Origin: Prevotella sp.
GTDB lineage: Bacteria; Bacteroidota; Bacteroidia; Bacteroidales; Bacteroidaceae
Direction of reading: 5' to 3'
DNA length: 64,000 nt
NCBI GenBank assembly: GCA_017470055.1
Contig: JAFUFD010000088.1
Span: forward strand, 124,001-188,000
A model generated the notes under the pieces. That model made no database searches. It saw only the letters and a list, made by a program, of their open reading frames with translations, and was not told where the DNA came from. Made by a program: the position numbers and the translations under genes. This document shows positions 37,308 to 46,332 of this stretch, in pieces; positions within the stretch are counted from its first letter, which is position 1, and every line of letters starts with the position of its first letter.

Positions 37308-38714
37308 ATGAAAAAATTCAATGACAAAAACTTTGTGCTGGATAATGAGATAGCACAGGACCTGTTCCACAACCATGCGGCAAAAATGCCTATCATCGAC
37401 TACCACTGTCACCTGATTCCTGAGATGGTGGCTAACGACCATCGCTTCAAGAGCATCACAGAACTCTGGCTGGGCGGCGACCATTACAAGTGGCGTGCCA
37501 TGCGCACCAATGGCGTTGATGAGAGGTATTGCACGGGTAAGGACACCTCCGACTGGGAGAAGTTCGAGAAGTGGGCAGAGACTGTTCCCTATACACTCCG
37601 TAACCCGTTGTATCACTGGACTCACTTGGAGTTGAAGACCGCCTTCGGTATTGAGAAACTGCTCTCGCCCAAGACGGCTCGTGAGATCTTCGACGAGTGT
37701 AACGAGAAACTGCAGCAGCCTGAGTTCTCCGCTCGTGGCTTGATGAAGCATTATCATGTAGAGTGCGTATGTACTACCGACGATCCCGTTGACGACCTCC
37801 ACAACCATATCGAGTATGCCAAGCACAAGGCTGCTGACGATCCCTTGATGATTCCCGCATGGCGTCCTGACAAGGCGATGAATATCGAGAAGCCTGAGTT
37901 TGGCGCATACGTCCATCAGTTGGAGCAGGTGAGTGGGGTGACCATCACCAAGTTCGCCGATATGGTTGATGCCCTCCAGAAACGTCATGACTTCTTCCAG
38001 GAGCAGGGATGTAAACTCTCCGACCACGGTATTGAGGAGTTCTATGATGAGGAGTACACCGACTCACAGATTGAGACCATCTTCGAGAAGGCTATGCGTG
38101 GACAGCAACTCTCTAACATGGAGGTACGCCAGTATAAGAACTGCTTCCTGACCGTGATGGCTGAGATGGATGCTGACGCAGACTGGACACAGCAGTTCCA
38201 CTATGGTGCTATCCGTGACAACAATACGAAGATGTACAACCAACTGGGTCCTGACACTGGTTTCGACTCTATCGGTGAGTTCAACACCGCCAAGGCGATG
38301 TCTAAGTTCCTCAATAAGTTGAACATGGAGGGTAAACTCACGCGTACCATATTATATACTTTGAACCCATGTGCCAATGAGGTGATTGCCACCATGCTGG
38401 GTAACTTCCAGGGTGGTGAGCCAGGTAAGATCCAGTTTGGCTCCGGTTGGTGGTTCAACGACCAGAAGGATGGTATGGAGCGTCAGATGAACGCCCTCTC
38501 CGTACTGGGCTTGCTGAGCCGCTTCGTAGGTATGCTCACCGACTCCCGCTCGTTCCTGAGTTATCCACGTCATGAGTATTTCCGTCGCATCCTCTGCAAC
38601 ATGCTGGGTAACGATGTCGAGAAGGGCTTGTTGCCTGACGACCGTGAGTTGTTGGGTAAGATGGTGGAGGATATCTCCTACAATAACGCCCGCCGTTATT
38701 TCAAGTTCTATTAA
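37308..38714 (+). CDS. uxaC: Glucuronate isomerase
   Basis: A 468-residue metal-dependent isomerase converting D-glucuronate to D-fructuronate (or galacturonate to tagaturonate), entry to the Ashwell pathway. The start FNDKNFVLDNEIAQDLFHNH and MPIIDYHCHLIPEM hold the metal-binding His-x-His. CVCTTDDPVDDL and FGSGWWFNDQKDGMERQMNA are further family blocks. No uxuA/uxuB or transport genes are adjacent. Followed by a strong terminator. Confidence 0.97.
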   Translation: MKKFNDKNFVLDNEIAQDLFHNHAAKMPIIDYHCHLIPEMVANDHRFKSITELWLGGDHYKWRAMRTNGVDERYCTGKDTSDWEKFEKWAETVPYTLRNPLYHWTHLELKTAFGIEKLLSPKTAREIFDECNEKLQQPEFSARGLMKHYHVECVCTTDDPVDDLHNHIEYAKHKAADDPLMIPAWRPDKAMNIEKPEFGAYVHQLEQVSGVTITKFADMVDALQKRHDFFQEQGCKLSDHGIEEFYDEEYTDSQIETIFEKAMRGQQLSNMEVRQYKNCFLTVMAEMDADADWTQQFHYGAIRDNNTKMYNQLGPDTGFDSIGEFNTAKAMSKFLNKLNMEGKLTRTILYTLNPCANEVIATMLGNFQGGEPGKIQFGSGWWFNDQKDGMERQMNALSVLGLLSRFVGMLTDSRSFLSYPRHEYFRRILCNMLGNDVEKGLLPDDRELLGKMVEDISYNNARRYFKFY

Positions 38715-38743
38715 TCGGTAACTCAGATAATGATCCTTTTATT

Positions 38744-38780
38744 CTCTCGGTCCCCCCTCAAAAAGGACCGAGAGTTTTTT
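38744..38780 (+). terminator. uxaC terminator
   Basis: A perfect 10-bp stem CTCTCGGTCC / GGACCGAGAG with an 11-base loop and six T. Confidence 0.95.
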
Positions 38781-38857
38781 ATGAAATCCATTTCATACAA
38801 CGAACTGGGGATTTCATGCAAATTCCTTTCCCTTTTTCTTAAATTCTTTAGGAATCA

Positions 38858-38889
38858 TTTGCGGCTTTCAGAAGAAATGTTTATCTTTG
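38858..38889 (+). promoter_or_regulatory. Promoter of the HTH-kinase pair
   Basis: TTTG at 38858-38861 and TATCTTTG at 38882-38889, 20 bases apart; leader about 20 bases. Confidence 0.82.
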
Positions 38890-38912
38890 CCATAACTATA
38901 ATTGTTTAAGTT

Positions 38913-39470
38913 ATGCATTTGCCATTCCATATCATTCAGATGCTGAAGGACAAGTCGGAGAACGGCTTGCGCCAACCTTCCGATTGTGAATATTTATCGT
39001 ATGATATTGAGAGCAAGATAGGGGTTCATATTGGTGCCACTACACTCAAACGCTTGTTAGGTTTCGCACAAGACGAGCGTACTCCGCATGTCACTACCCT
39101 TGATGCCATTGCCCGCTATTTAGGTTATGCTCATTGGGAAGCATTGATGAGGGTAGAGGATAATGGAAACTCAGACTTTAATCAATCCGCTGAGGTTCTT
39201 CAGTCAAGTAGTCTGCAAAGTGGTGACAGTGTTCAAATAACCTATCTCCCAGACAGGAAGGTTACTTTTGAGTATAAGGAGAACAGTCGCTATCAGGTAA
39301 CAGAAAGTGAGAATAGCAAACTATTTGTAGGTGATGAAGTGGAGATACAAGGATTCGTCCTTCATCATCCCCTTTTGGTATCTCAAGTATGGCGTGATGG
39401 TAAGGCACTTGGTTCCTATACGGCAGGTATTGTGGAAGGTCTCTCTTCAATAACCCTTCTTTCCTTATGA
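38913..39470 (+). CDS. HTH-like N-terminal domain protein with a C-terminal beta domain
   Basis: A 185-residue cytoplasmic protein of unknown function. The first 85 residues (LSYDIESKIGVHIGATTLKR, TLDAIARYLGYAHWEALMRV) match a small helical domain common in Bacteroidetes and resembling a helix-turn-helix unit. The second half is beta-rich (SVQITYLPDRKVTFEYKE, DEVEIQGFVLHHPLLVSQVW). Its stop overlaps the ATG of the Ser/Thr kinase gene, so the two are translationally coupled and may work as regulator and kinase. DNA binding is inferred only. Confidence 0.75.
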   Translation: MHLPFHIIQMLKDKSENGLRQPSDCEYLSYDIESKIGVHIGATTLKRLLGFAQDERTPHVTTLDAIARYLGYAHWEALMRVEDNGNSDFNQSAEVLQSSSLQSGDSVQITYLPDRKVTFEYKENSRYQVTESENSKLFVGDEVEIQGFVLHHPLLVSQVWRDGKALGSYTAGIVEGLSSITLLSL

Positions 39471-40657
39471 TGGAGTCGTCAGAGTTTCACAACCAGCAGT
39501 TCAATGATGACACAGCAGAATTGTTGGAGCGTCATGGAGCCACTTGCGACACCTTTCGTGTCAAGTTGTATGGCAAACTGCATTTTCTGAAGCGACTGAA
39601 ATCGGAATATGCCAACGACATCTGTTTCCAAGAGGCATTCCACAAAGAGTTTGAGACAGGCTATCGCTTAGAGCATCCTAACCTTGTCCGCTATATATCC
39701 TTGTCCTCTGATGGTATCCTGATGGAATATGTGGATGGTGAGACACTAACGGACAGCCTGACAAGGCATCCTCAATATTTCACACGCAAGAATACAAAGA
39801 AGTTTGTCTCCCAGTTGTTGGATGTGGTGCAGTATCTCCATGCCCATCAAGTGCTGCATCTGGACTTAAAACCAGACAATATTCTGTTGACTCGCATCAA
39901 TGATGATGTCAAGTTGATAGATTTGGGATGCAGTTATACAGACACATTCTCGGACACCCAAGGACATACCAATGGCTTTGCGGCGCCAGAACAATTACGG
40001 GGAGAGGTCGTCGACGAACGCACAGACATCTATGCCATCGGCAAGATTCTTGCCATGCTCCCCCATGCTTATATATATAATAAGGTGATAGCACGATGTA
40101 CGGCAAGTAACCCCTCTAATCGATATCAGTCTATAGACGAATTGCAGCACGACCTATCTCATAGGCGATGGTATCCCTATCTCTTGCTGTTGACTATTCC
40201 TGTTGTCGCTATTGCCCTTCTCTTCTATCCACAACGGCAGACCACTCATGAAGAGATTCTGCCAGTAGCCACAGATACCATCTCTTCTGTTAAGATGCCA
40301 GAAAAAGCAGACACCCCACATATTACTAAGGCTCCTGTTGTCGAGACACCGCTTGCACCAACAAAGCCCCACGTTTTAGACACTCCTTCTGGTCATACTA
40401 AACAGAAATCTATCGAGCAGTTACGTTCAGATATCAAGAAACTAGTGCTTCCCGTATTTCAATCCACATTGGGTTCTGTGGAGCATCCACGTCAGAATGA
40501 CAGTTTGTGGATGATGCAGTCACGCATTTTTCTTGCTGGCGAGCAACAACGTCTGGATCAGATTGTCCGTTCCCATCCCGAATTCTCGATGGACACAGTC
40601 GTTACTGAATATCGTAACTATGTCCAATTATTGATTATCGAGGCAGCCAACAAATAG
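39467..40657 (+). CDS. Membrane Ser/Thr protein kinase without a glycine-rich loop
   Basis: A 396-residue eukaryotic-like (Hanks-type) kinase. Visible elements are the VAIK-type Lys42 (HFLKRL), the catalytic loop HLDLKPDN (131-138), DLG in place of DFG (152-154) and APE (173-175). The ATP-loop G-x-G-x-x-G is missing: the N-terminus reads GATCDTFRVKLYGK. One transmembrane helix (236-255, WYPYLLLLTIPVVAIALLFY) leads to an extracytoplasmic tail with no recognised sensor domain. The start could be the ATG at 39467 or the next one at 39470. Confidence 0.88.
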   Translation: MMESSEFHNQQFNDDTAELLERHGATCDTFRVKLYGKLHFLKRLKSEYANDICFQEAFHKEFETGYRLEHPNLVRYISLSSDGILMEYVDGETLTDSLTRHPQYFTRKNTKKFVSQLLDVVQYLHAHQVLHLDLKPDNILLTRINDDVKLIDLGCSYTDTFSDTQGHTNGFAAPEQLRGEVVDERTDIYAIGKILAMLPHAYIYNKVIARCTASNPSNRYQSIDELQHDLSHRRWYPYLLLLTIPVVAIALLFYPQRQTTHEEILPVATDTISSVKMPEKADTPHITKAPVVETPLAPTKPHVLDTPSGHTKQKSIEQLRSDIKKLVLPVFQSTLGSVEHPRQNDSLWMMQSRIFLAGEQQRLDQIVRSHPEFSMDTVVTEYRNYVQLLIIEAANK

Positions 40658-40765
40658 CCTTTTTTATCAAAATGGAGGAAATGGTCGTCCTTTTTCTTCC
40701 ATGTTTCTTTTTTATGTAGTATCTTCGCCACAGAATAATGTGTAACCCATAATGAAGAAAACAAC

Positions 40766-41056
40766 ATGAAACGAATGATGTTATTATTTGCATTCTTAGG
40801 AATGTTGACTGTAGTCATGGCAGATTGGACTTATGGCTCTGTGCGATTCTTGGGCAGTCAGCCCTCTTCTTGCATGAGTCGTGGAGGTGTGATGATTTGG
40901 TACAATGGTTCCCTAACCCAGACAGGAACCATTGGAGATGAAGAAATATGGAAGGGCACAAGTGACATTTGCGTGGTATTTCCTAAGAACTACAAAGGAC
41001 CACGTATGCGTTTTACCTCCACTGGCGGTACAGTGCAGATTCACACTTTAAGGTAA
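40766..41056 (+). CDS. Small secreted protein of unknown function
   Basis: A 96-residue protein: signal peptide MKRMMLLFAFLGMLTVVMA, then a short beta-rich mature part with two cysteines (SSCMSRGG and SDICVVF) that could form a disulphide. No family recognised. It follows the kinase gene by about 110 bases, with an imperfect -7 box (TATCTTCG, 40720-40727). Whether it belongs with the kinase pair is unclear. Confidence 0.65.
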   Translation: MKRMMLLFAFLGMLTVVMADWTYGSVRFLGSQPSSCMSRGGVMIWYNGSLTQTGTIGDEEIWKGTSDICVVFPKNYKGPRMRFTSTGGTVQIHTLR

Positions 41057-41098
41057 AGAAAAGACTATTCTCAGATACGTCAATTCTTGAAAAATGAT

Positions 41099-41157
41099 TA
41101 TATTTGCAAAAAAATCGGCTCACAATGAACGTTTGTGCTAAATTTTTCTTATATTTG
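41099..41157 (+). promoter_or_regulatory. Two tandem -7 boxes before the structured RNA
   Basis: Identical TATATTTG boxes at 41099-41106 and 41150-41157, each followed by CA, 51 bases apart. Neither has a -33 TTTG at the usual 19-21 spacing (TTTG at 41132-41135 is 14 bases away from the second). Confidence 0.6.
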
Positions 41158-41161
41158 CACC

Positions 41162-41390
41162 GTGACGGAAAATCCGTCGCAGACATGACATAGGAAGCGT
41201 TTGGCTTTTTCCATGCTGAGAACTTCGACAACTCTCATGAATAATTGGAAAAGTAAAGACGTTCTTCCCTTGATGTTGATAGTAATGGCTTTGCCATCTA
41301 CGTCATACAAGGGTGTGAGCTGTTTTTCTAATCTATTATTCGGGCAGTCGAAGGCCTTCAGCAGGATTAGCTGACAGGCTCACACTTCTG
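41162..41390 (+). ncRNA. Candidate structured RNA (leader or independent small RNA)
   Basis: About 230 bases of consecutive, mutually compatible stems. A: GACGG/CCGTC (41164-41178). B: GGAAGCGT (41193-41200) with ACGTTCTTCC (41259-41268), enclosing CTTTTTCCA/TGGAAAAG and GAGA/TCTC. C: CCCTTG/CAAGGG (41267-41313) enclosing ATGGC-TTT-GCCAT. D: GTGTGAGC/GCTCACAC (41313-41385) enclosing TGT/ACA, CTAATC/GATTAG and the palindrome GAAGGCCTTC. A -7 box lies just upstream. There is no terminator before the beta-propeller gene at 41449, so it may be a 5' leader of that gene. I cannot match it to a named RNA family. Confidence 0.6.
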
Positions 41391-41448
41391 TATATTGTCG
41401 TCTTAAACCTAAAACAGATCTGTAATACAGTCAAAGCGTAAATATCTA

Positions 41449-42960
41449 ATGACTATGAATATTGTGAAAAAGGCTATTTTCATAATTATAATATTCTTAA
41501 TGGGATTGTTGCCTTCAATGTCGCAAGATTTGATAATCCATCCAAGTTTGGGACTATCTGTCATATCTGCAGACTCTTCGCTTTCTATTAAGTTAATTAA
41601 TAAAAAGCAAGGTTTTTATTATACAGATAGCCTAACATGGGATGCGGACATCAATAGTCCCAAGTCTGTGAATATTCACCCCAACGGCAGGAAGTTCTAT
41701 GTAAATTCATTAGAAGGGGGTGCTACTGTTTGTTACGACTTTATTACTGGTAAGAAAATTTCTGTTATACGTCATGATTTCCAAGAAGGTCGTGATGACT
41801 CTTTATGGGCTAAGCCTTCTGGTTTATACCCATGGCGTCATTATTCTAGAAATTTAAATACATTTATGGGAAAGCCCGTAGAAAGTACTTTTTCCCATAA
41901 GGGGCGCTTTTTGTGGGTCCCATATTACCGCCGATCATTTGATATTAATGCTCAAGATCCTTCCGCAGTGGCAGTGATTGATACCGAGACCAATCGAATT
42001 GTGCGCATGATGGAGACTGGTCCTTTACCTAAAATGATAGCCACATCTCCGGATGGAAGCATGATAGCAATTTCTCATTGGGGTAATAATACGGTAGGAC
42101 TTATAGATGTCTCGTCAGAGAACCCAAAGTTCTGGAAGCATATTATGGTGTTGGCTATTGATAAAGAACTACCTTTAAACTTCCCTCTTGACAAATCTGT
42201 TGACCGAGACAACAATTCAGGCTATGCCCTTCGTGGGACTGTCTTCACTCCAGATGGGAACTTCTTATTTGTTGGTTGTATGGGTGGTGGAGGAGGCATT
42301 GCTGTTATTGATATCACCCATAAAAGATATTTGGGACGTATTTTAGGTATGCTTCCTAATGTCCGCCATCTGGTGATTAGTGGCGATTATCTTTATCTCA
42401 GCATTAATGGTCGTGGTGTAATACAACGTATTCGATGGCGTGATTTGTTGGAAAAAGCGCTCCACATGGAAGGGCATTCTGCTGTCATTAAGGGCTGGGA
42501 GTTATGTAATGTAGGTCGTGGGGCTCGTACTATCTGTCTCAGCCCAGACGGTCATTATGTCTTCGCTGCTTGCAATAATGCGAGCAAGTTATATGCCGTG
42601 GATACTCGTTCTATGAAAGTCATAGCCAATATTGATGTTGACTCATATCCCGTAGGGCTTGATATTTCTGCAGATGGTCGTTATTTGATCACCACCTCTC
42701 AAGGTCGAAAAAATGGTGGTGGCAACGCTGTCGATATTTTTGAGGTAACTTATGTTGTTTCTCCCAATAGCACAGCCAATGTGAAATCACAAGAAATTGA
42801 GCAAGATAGTACCTCTATGTCCTCCTCTGCATCTTCTACAACACCACCTGGCAACCACATTCTTTTTTATGGGACTCTCCTCATAATAGTATGCCTGTTG
42901 TTAGGTGTTCTGGGGTGGCGATTCTCTAAAAAACATAGAAAATTTACATTATTAATATAA
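41449..42960 (+). CDS. Membrane-anchored beta-propeller protein (YncE/cytochrome D1-like)
   Basis: A 503-residue exported protein. A signal sequence (KAIFIIIIFLMGLLPSMSQ) leads to a seven-bladed-type propeller with repeated N/SPDG-x-x-(A/F)V blades (NIHPNGRKFYVNSL, TSPDGSMIAISHWG, FTPDGNFLFVGCMG, LSPDGHYVFAACNN, ISADGRYLITTSQG). A Ser/Thr-rich linker precedes a C-terminal helix (about 470-490) and a Lys/Arg tail, placing the propeller outside the membrane. No haem or enzyme motif is seen. It stands directly downstream of the structured RNA element. Codon use is more AT-rich than the core genes. Confidence 0.82.
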   Translation: MTMNIVKKAIFIIIIFLMGLLPSMSQDLIIHPSLGLSVISADSSLSIKLINKKQGFYYTDSLTWDADINSPKSVNIHPNGRKFYVNSLEGGATVCYDFITGKKISVIRHDFQEGRDDSLWAKPSGLYPWRHYSRNLNTFMGKPVESTFSHKGRFLWVPYYRRSFDINAQDPSAVAVIDTETNRIVRMMETGPLPKMIATSPDGSMIAISHWGNNTVGLIDVSSENPKFWKHIMVLAIDKELPLNFPLDKSVDRDNNSGYALRGTVFTPDGNFLFVGCMGGGGGIAVIDITHKRYLGRILGMLPNVRHLVISGDYLYLSINGRGVIQRIRWRDLLEKALHMEGHSAVIKGWELCNVGRGARTICLSPDGHYVFAACNNASKLYAVDTRSMKVIANIDVDSYPVGLDISADGRYLITTSQGRKNGGGNAVDIFEVTYVVSPNSTANVKSQEIEQDSTSMSSSASSTTPPGNHILFYGTLLIIVCLLLGVLGWRFSKKHRKFTLLI

Positions 42961-42972
42961 ATAAAATTAAGT

Positions 42973-43512
42973 ATGAAAAAGTTATTATTCGCTGCAGTGG
43001 TAATGCTGTTTGCCACCAACATGAGTGCCCAACAGTTGAACGACCTTATTTCATTCTCCGATATTCTCAAGACGAATGGCGATTTTGGGACATTGGTGAA
43101 GACTCATGGTTTCAAACAAGCCGAACTCTTTAGTGGACGTGGGGCTGGATATTTTGTATATTATAAAAATTGCGTCAAGAAAAAAGATAATGACCATCCT
43201 TACTACAAAGGACTCACTGTTATTCCTGCCGGCATAATCTCTATCGTTCCTTTTGGTAAAGGAACCTCTATTCGCATAACGGAAAACCCTCCTACACGCT
43301 ATGGAGCAACAGTAGAAATAGAAGTATTCAATGCAAAAGCCTTTGCTCAACTGAAAGAAGATTTTTTACGCCATGCCAAGTTGGTAGGTAAGTATTACCA
43401 GTTTAAGTGGGCGAATGGAGAGATTGTAAAGGAAGTCTCATTGAGTGAATACGAAAATGGGAAAGGAGGCTATATTCAATGGACTATCCCTTTCGATGAA
43501 ATTTTTAATTAA
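42973..43512 (+). CDS. Exported protein of unknown function
   Basis: A 179-residue secreted protein with signal peptide MKKLLFAAVVMLFATNMSAQ. The mature part is mixed alpha/beta (FGTLVKTHGFKQAELFSGRG, YGATVEIEVFNAKAFAQLKE) with no recognised domain. It follows the propeller gene by 12 bases and lies 39 bases before the LRR gene, so it is probably in the same transcript. Confidence 0.75.
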   Translation: MKKLLFAAVVMLFATNMSAQQLNDLISFSDILKTNGDFGTLVKTHGFKQAELFSGRGAGYFVYYKNCVKKKDNDHPYYKGLTVIPAGIISIVPFGKGTSIRITENPPTRYGATVEIEVFNAKAFAQLKEDFLRHAKLVGKYYQFKWANGEIVKEVSLSEYENGKGGYIQWTIPFDEIFN

Positions 43513-43551
43513 AAGAATTATGACCGAAACCCTTTTCAAAAAACTATTTAT

Positions 43552-45453
43552 ATGAAGAAATATATATTGACAACCATGGTGTTCTGTATGTTTTCCGTGC
43601 AGAATACCCTTGCACAGGCAGAGAGCCAGATTCTTTCCTATGAGAATTTTCTGATATTGTATGAATCCATGAACCGAGGCAACGAATATAAACTGCCGCC
43701 AGAAAGCATGATGACAAAATTTGGACTCACCGTGAAGGAATGGACAAATCCTCAATATTATTACGAAACGACGAAAATTGTCGGCAGAAACATTGGATTT
43801 GACTCGAACAGATACCCTAAGGCTACAGGCGACCACGCATGGTGTTTCTGTTTGGAGACAGGAGAGATGAGGCCAACCCTTACCTTGCATATCTTCGATG
43901 AGGCTGACTATAAAAAGTTTATAGCCAGTGCAGAGGAATATGGGCTGTTGGAGGTGTTGGTTCCTAACGACTACTACGAGGAAGGCTATAGTGATCCAGC
44001 CGATGCGTTTGAAAAGACCATCTATGCCGCTCAAAAACCAATAAAGGGAAAAGTAACCAGTGTTAATTATAATGAACGTTTGCAGTACAAGGCTATCGGT
44101 CCGTTCGTCTATAATGCAACTGAACCAGGTAAGATTGAACTGGGAAACGGTGGACTTGACCACGTATACAATGCGGAAGAGACTATGTCGGACAATTCGG
44201 ATGCGACCAATATCGCAAATGTCGAATTATTAGATGGGTATACGAATCTCACAGATGTTTATATTCAAGGAGTACAACAATATTCGTCCCCAAACCATCC
44301 TTGGATAAACTATCAAGAAGTGACGGACATTAGCAAAGTGTTTGACGGGGTGGACAACTACTACTTGATAGGAAAGCAGAGAGACGCAGAAATAGATGCG
44401 GAATGGCATTTCCATTATTTCCCAAAAACGAAGAATTTAATTGTTACTCATTTTGAAGTTAAGTATGGCAATAGTGCCTTTCTGACAATTCCTATGCAAA
44501 TAACATTCTATGGTAAAGCGTACAAAGTCAATAAGATACAATTGCTTTGGGAATCATCTACAAGCCCTTACGAATTTTGTCTGTTAAAGAACATAGACGA
44601 ATTATGTGAACGTGCATTTTCCCATAAGCGTGATTTAAAACGTATAAACATTCCTTCTTCTGTCAAGCGAATCGGTCGCCAAGCATTTTATTTGTGCGAA
44701 AATCTGGAAAGTATCACTATACCTCAAAGTGTAGAAAGTATCGGTGATGAAGTCTTTTTCAAATGTTATAATCTTAAAAATGTTATATGGCCTGCAAGTC
44801 TGAAAACAATACCTCGAGAGTGTTTTTTTAGATGTAAAAGTCTTGAGTCTTTCAATGTACCAGATGGTGTCGATAGCATCTGTTCTGAGTCCTTTGCACA
44901 TTGTGAGAGCCTAACACAATTTAAAATTCCTGCATCGGTGACGTATATTGGAAATATCTTTGGAGGTGCTTACAACGAAAATCTTACTGTTTATGTCGAT
45001 GAACATTGCAAAGCAGATTTAAAGCCTATAAGTTATGTGCATATTGTACGAATGGTTGCTTATGAAGGCTCTTTAACTACAGAAGATGGATTGGATGAGT
45101 ATAATCAGATGGTAGAAGAAATCAAAAAGATGACCATATTATACAAAAAGTTATATTATTTGTACATGGATAGGGCGGATAAAGAGGGGGTCTTTCCACC
45201 CACAAAACAGTATGAAGGACTTCAAGATAAACTTAAAAAAGCAAAGCGGTGGGCAAAAGATCACCATAGAGAAGATCTTGCTAAATTGTGTGCATCTGAT
45301 ATCAAGCAGTTGAGAAAATATAACTGTTCTTCTACTGACATGAATAGTCTGAGAATGAATAGTTCATCAACGCAAGAAACATCTTCTTCGCCTTCTTCAC
45401 AGAAAAATAAGGAAGCTGCACGGAAAGCAGTAAAGTCGCTTTTTAAGTGGTAA
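43552..45453 (+). CDS. Exported BspA-type leucine-rich-repeat protein
   Basis: A 633-residue protein. Signal peptide MKKYILTTMVFCMFSVQNTLAQ; an unassigned region (about 25-340); then five or so LRR_5 (BspA-like) repeats between about 345 and 475 (AFSHKRDLKRINIPSSVKRI, AFYLCENLESITIPQSVESI, SFAHCESLTQFKIPASVTYI). The C-terminal 150 residues are Lys-rich and helical with a Ser/Thr-rich linker. BspA repeats often mediate surface binding, but no sorting signal is visible. AT-rich, consistent with accessory DNA. Confidence 0.85.
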   Translation: MKKYILTTMVFCMFSVQNTLAQAESQILSYENFLILYESMNRGNEYKLPPESMMTKFGLTVKEWTNPQYYYETTKIVGRNIGFDSNRYPKATGDHAWCFCLETGEMRPTLTLHIFDEADYKKFIASAEEYGLLEVLVPNDYYEEGYSDPADAFEKTIYAAQKPIKGKVTSVNYNERLQYKAIGPFVYNATEPGKIELGNGGLDHVYNAEETMSDNSDATNIANVELLDGYTNLTDVYIQGVQQYSSPNHPWINYQEVTDISKVFDGVDNYYLIGKQRDAEIDAEWHFHYFPKTKNLIVTHFEVKYGNSAFLTIPMQITFYGKAYKVNKIQLLWESSTSPYEFCLLKNIDELCERAFSHKRDLKRINIPSSVKRIGRQAFYLCENLESITIPQSVESIGDEVFFKCYNLKNVIWPASLKTIPRECFFRCKSLESFNVPDGVDSICSESFAHCESLTQFKIPASVTYIGNIFGGAYNENLTVYVDEHCKADLKPISYVHIVRMVAYEGSLTTEDGLDEYNQMVEEIKKMTILYKKLYYLYMDRADKEGVFPPTKQYEGLQDKLKKAKRWAKDHHREDLAKLCASDIKQLRKYNCSSTDMNSLRMNSSSTQETSSSPSSQKNKEAARKAVKSLFKW

Positions 45454-45473
45454 AATTATAAAATATATAGAAT

Positions 45474-46289
45474 ATGTTTTGCAAAAAGTGTGGAACCGAA
45501 CAGCGTGAGGGGCATAAGTTCTGCCCCAAATGTGGGACTCCTTATCCTATAGAAGAGGATAAAAAGGAGCAGGATGAAAAAGTAGTGACATCTGTTGAGA
45601 CCTCTAAGCAAATTGAGGATTATAATAATTCTATGCAGGTAATTAAGTCAAAAGTTCAGTCTACTGATGACAAAAATGAAATCCAAACACATACTCCTGG
45701 AGGGAGAATAGAGGAGGCCTCATCGATATCTGAATCAATTATAAAGAAAACGAATACTCTTGTAAAGATTGCATTAGCAGTTGGTGCATTTCTTTTTCTT
45801 TCCCCATTCTTTATTACGGGATTTGGGTTTAATTGGTTTTGGTATCTTGTCATACTCGGCATAGGAGTTACAATGCTCATGTTATTCGGAACATTCGATA
45901 CTGACGACTACGAGTTTGCAAGAAAAACATTAGTTGGACTTGGTATAGCAGGAGCATTCATGTTTGTATGGGGTCCCTTGAATCCAAGTTACGAGAGTGG
46001 TAATTCTAATAGTTTTTCAAGTTCAGATAGTTATAATTCGAGGGGCTCAAAGTCACTCTCAACTATTAGTGAGGATGAAGCAAAGAGAATGGTGTCAGCA
46101 TACTTAAAGAGGCTGTATCCTTCGTATCAACCTTTGGAGTGGTCGGGAATTGGTTATAATGAGCATCGTAATTATTGGTATATGACTCATTATTTTTCTC
46201 GGGGTTATTGTAGATCAGAATTAATCTTTTGGGTTTATCCTGACCGTGTATCTCCTTTGAGTGATTTACCCCCTAACGATTGTGAATGA
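45474..46289 (+). CDS. Zinc-ribbon membrane protein
   Basis: A 271-residue protein with an N-terminal zinc ribbon (Cys3, Cys6, Cys17, Cys20: FCKKCGTEQ and KFCPKCGTP), a charged linker, three hydrophobic helices (about 100-165; VKIALAVGAFLFLSPFFITG, WYLVILGIGVTMLMLFG, LGIAGAFMFVWGP), a Ser-rich stretch and a C-terminal region rich in Tyr/Trp. Function unknown. Together with 47645-48808 it flanks the nuclease-DUF2971 gene with the same domain plan (ribbon, linker, membrane, outer domain). Confidence 0.78.
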   Translation: MFCKKCGTEQREGHKFCPKCGTPYPIEEDKKEQDEKVVTSVETSKQIEDYNNSMQVIKSKVQSTDDKNEIQTHTPGGRIEEASSISESIIKKTNTLVKIALAVGAFLFLSPFFITGFGFNWFWYLVILGIGVTMLMLFGTFDTDDYEFARKTLVGLGIAGAFMFVWGPLNPSYESGNSNSFSSSDSYNSRGSKSLSTISEDEAKRMVSAYLKRLYPSYQPLEWSGIGYNEHRNYWYMTHYFSRGYCRSELIFWVYPDRVSPLSDLPPNDCE

Positions 46290-46332
46290 GATGGAGTGAC
46301 GCTGAGTACCCCCTAACTAGAAAATAGAGAAG

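Noticed and set aside
37290..38027. 245-codon frame antisense to uxaC
   Set aside because: Shadow of uxaC; it would also run through the uxaC start and leader.
41213..41374. 53-codon frame (MLRTSTTLMNNWKSKDVLPL...) inside the structured element
   Set aside because: Its sequence is almost fully accounted for by base-paired stems B-D, and both possible ATGs lie within stem B. Kept as an alternative reading, not as a gene.
46267..46318. Direct repeat TACCCCCTAAC at 46267 and 46308
   Set aside because: A single 11-base duplication at a gene end, without inverted ends or a transposase; not enough to call an element.
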